Position numbers and translations under genes: made by a program. A DNA stretch of 5,033 bases, taken from Sulfuricurvum sp. IAE1. GTDB taxonomy: Bacteria > Campylobacterota > Campylobacteria > Campylobacterales > Sulfurimonadaceae. Location of the stretch: NCBI GenBank assembly GCA_945867285.1, contig CAMBHX010000113.1, forward strand, positions 1-5,033, written 5' to 3'. The notes under the pieces were generated by a model. The model ran no database searches. It was not told the origin of the DNA and saw only the letters and a list, made by a program, of their open reading frames with translations. Below, one piece after another: positions 4,871 through 5,033 of this stretch (positions within the stretch are counted from its first letter, which is position 1; every line of letters begins with the position of its first letter).

Positions 4871-5033
4871 TTAGACTTTCACGAGCCAACGCTTTTGAAA
4901 CAGACTCATACTCACTTAAAATATTCTCGAGTCTATCAATATTTCTTTCATATTTACTCAAAAGTGTGCGACACTCATCGTACAGTTTGTTGGTCAAAAC
5001 AAGTATGTCATTATCCTGCGGGACAAGCGAGGT
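4857..5033 (-). CDS. C-terminal part of an unrecognised coiled-coil-like protein (partial)
   Basis: The frame is open from the right edge to a TAG at 4857-4859 and shows 58 residues; the start lies outside the window. The visible part is rich in Leu, Glu, Lys, Asn and Ser with long runs of polar and aliphatic residues (VLTNKLYDECRTLL, NIDRLENILSEYES), which suggests a helical coiled coil. There is no membrane segment. It ends with RESLNDIL. Its last codons overlap the bioV start by 14 bases, so it belongs to the same transcript. I cannot name a family from this fragment. Confidence 0.65.
   Translation of the reverse strand, partial: TSLVPQDNDILVLTNKLYDECRTLLSKYERNIDRLENILSEYESVSKALARESLNDIL

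Overview
The window looks like ordinary chromosomal DNA from a Campylobacterota (Epsilonproteobacteria) organism, probably a free-living Sulfurimonas/Sulfuricurvum-type bacterium. This placement is an inference from three things: AT-rich sequence with tightly packed, overlapping genes; a short BioV-type esterase, which is a Campylobacterota speciality; and a small protein resembling the CiaD-like family of that phylum next to purU. I see no mobile element, CRISPR array, tRNA or rRNA.

Nearly everything lies on the minus strand, so transcription runs from right (5033) to left. At the right edge is the C-terminal end of an unrecognised coiled-coil-like protein. It overlaps bioV (biotin precursor synthesis), which overlaps mog (molybdopterin adenylyltransferase). 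An 89-base gap (3746-3834) follows, with a perfect TATAAT on the minus strand and a short dyad. It is the most likely promoter for the second block: leuD, leuB, a small TPR protein, a CiaD-like small protein, purU, trmL and a 36-residue membrane protein. Gaps in this block are 0-8 bases and several genes overlap, so it reads as one coupled operon of about 3.6 kb.

Functionally the operon mixes leucine biosynthesis (LeuD, LeuB; leuC is not in the window), one-carbon/purine metabolism (PurU), tRNA wobble-base methylation (TrmL) and two small proteins of unknown function. The right-hand block supplies cofactors (biotin, molybdenum cofactor). The shared theme is general anabolism, with no dedicated pathway visible.

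The left end (1-278) holds the least explained material: two very small reading frames that converge on one shared TTAA. One is a 27-codon plus-strand frame with a perfect Shine-Dalgarno and a regular amphipathic-helix pattern. The other is the 36-codon minus-strand membrane protein, whose ATG overlaps the trmL stop codon. I do not see a spectacular new system; these small proteins and the TPR/CiaD-like pair are the best candidates for undescribed biology.
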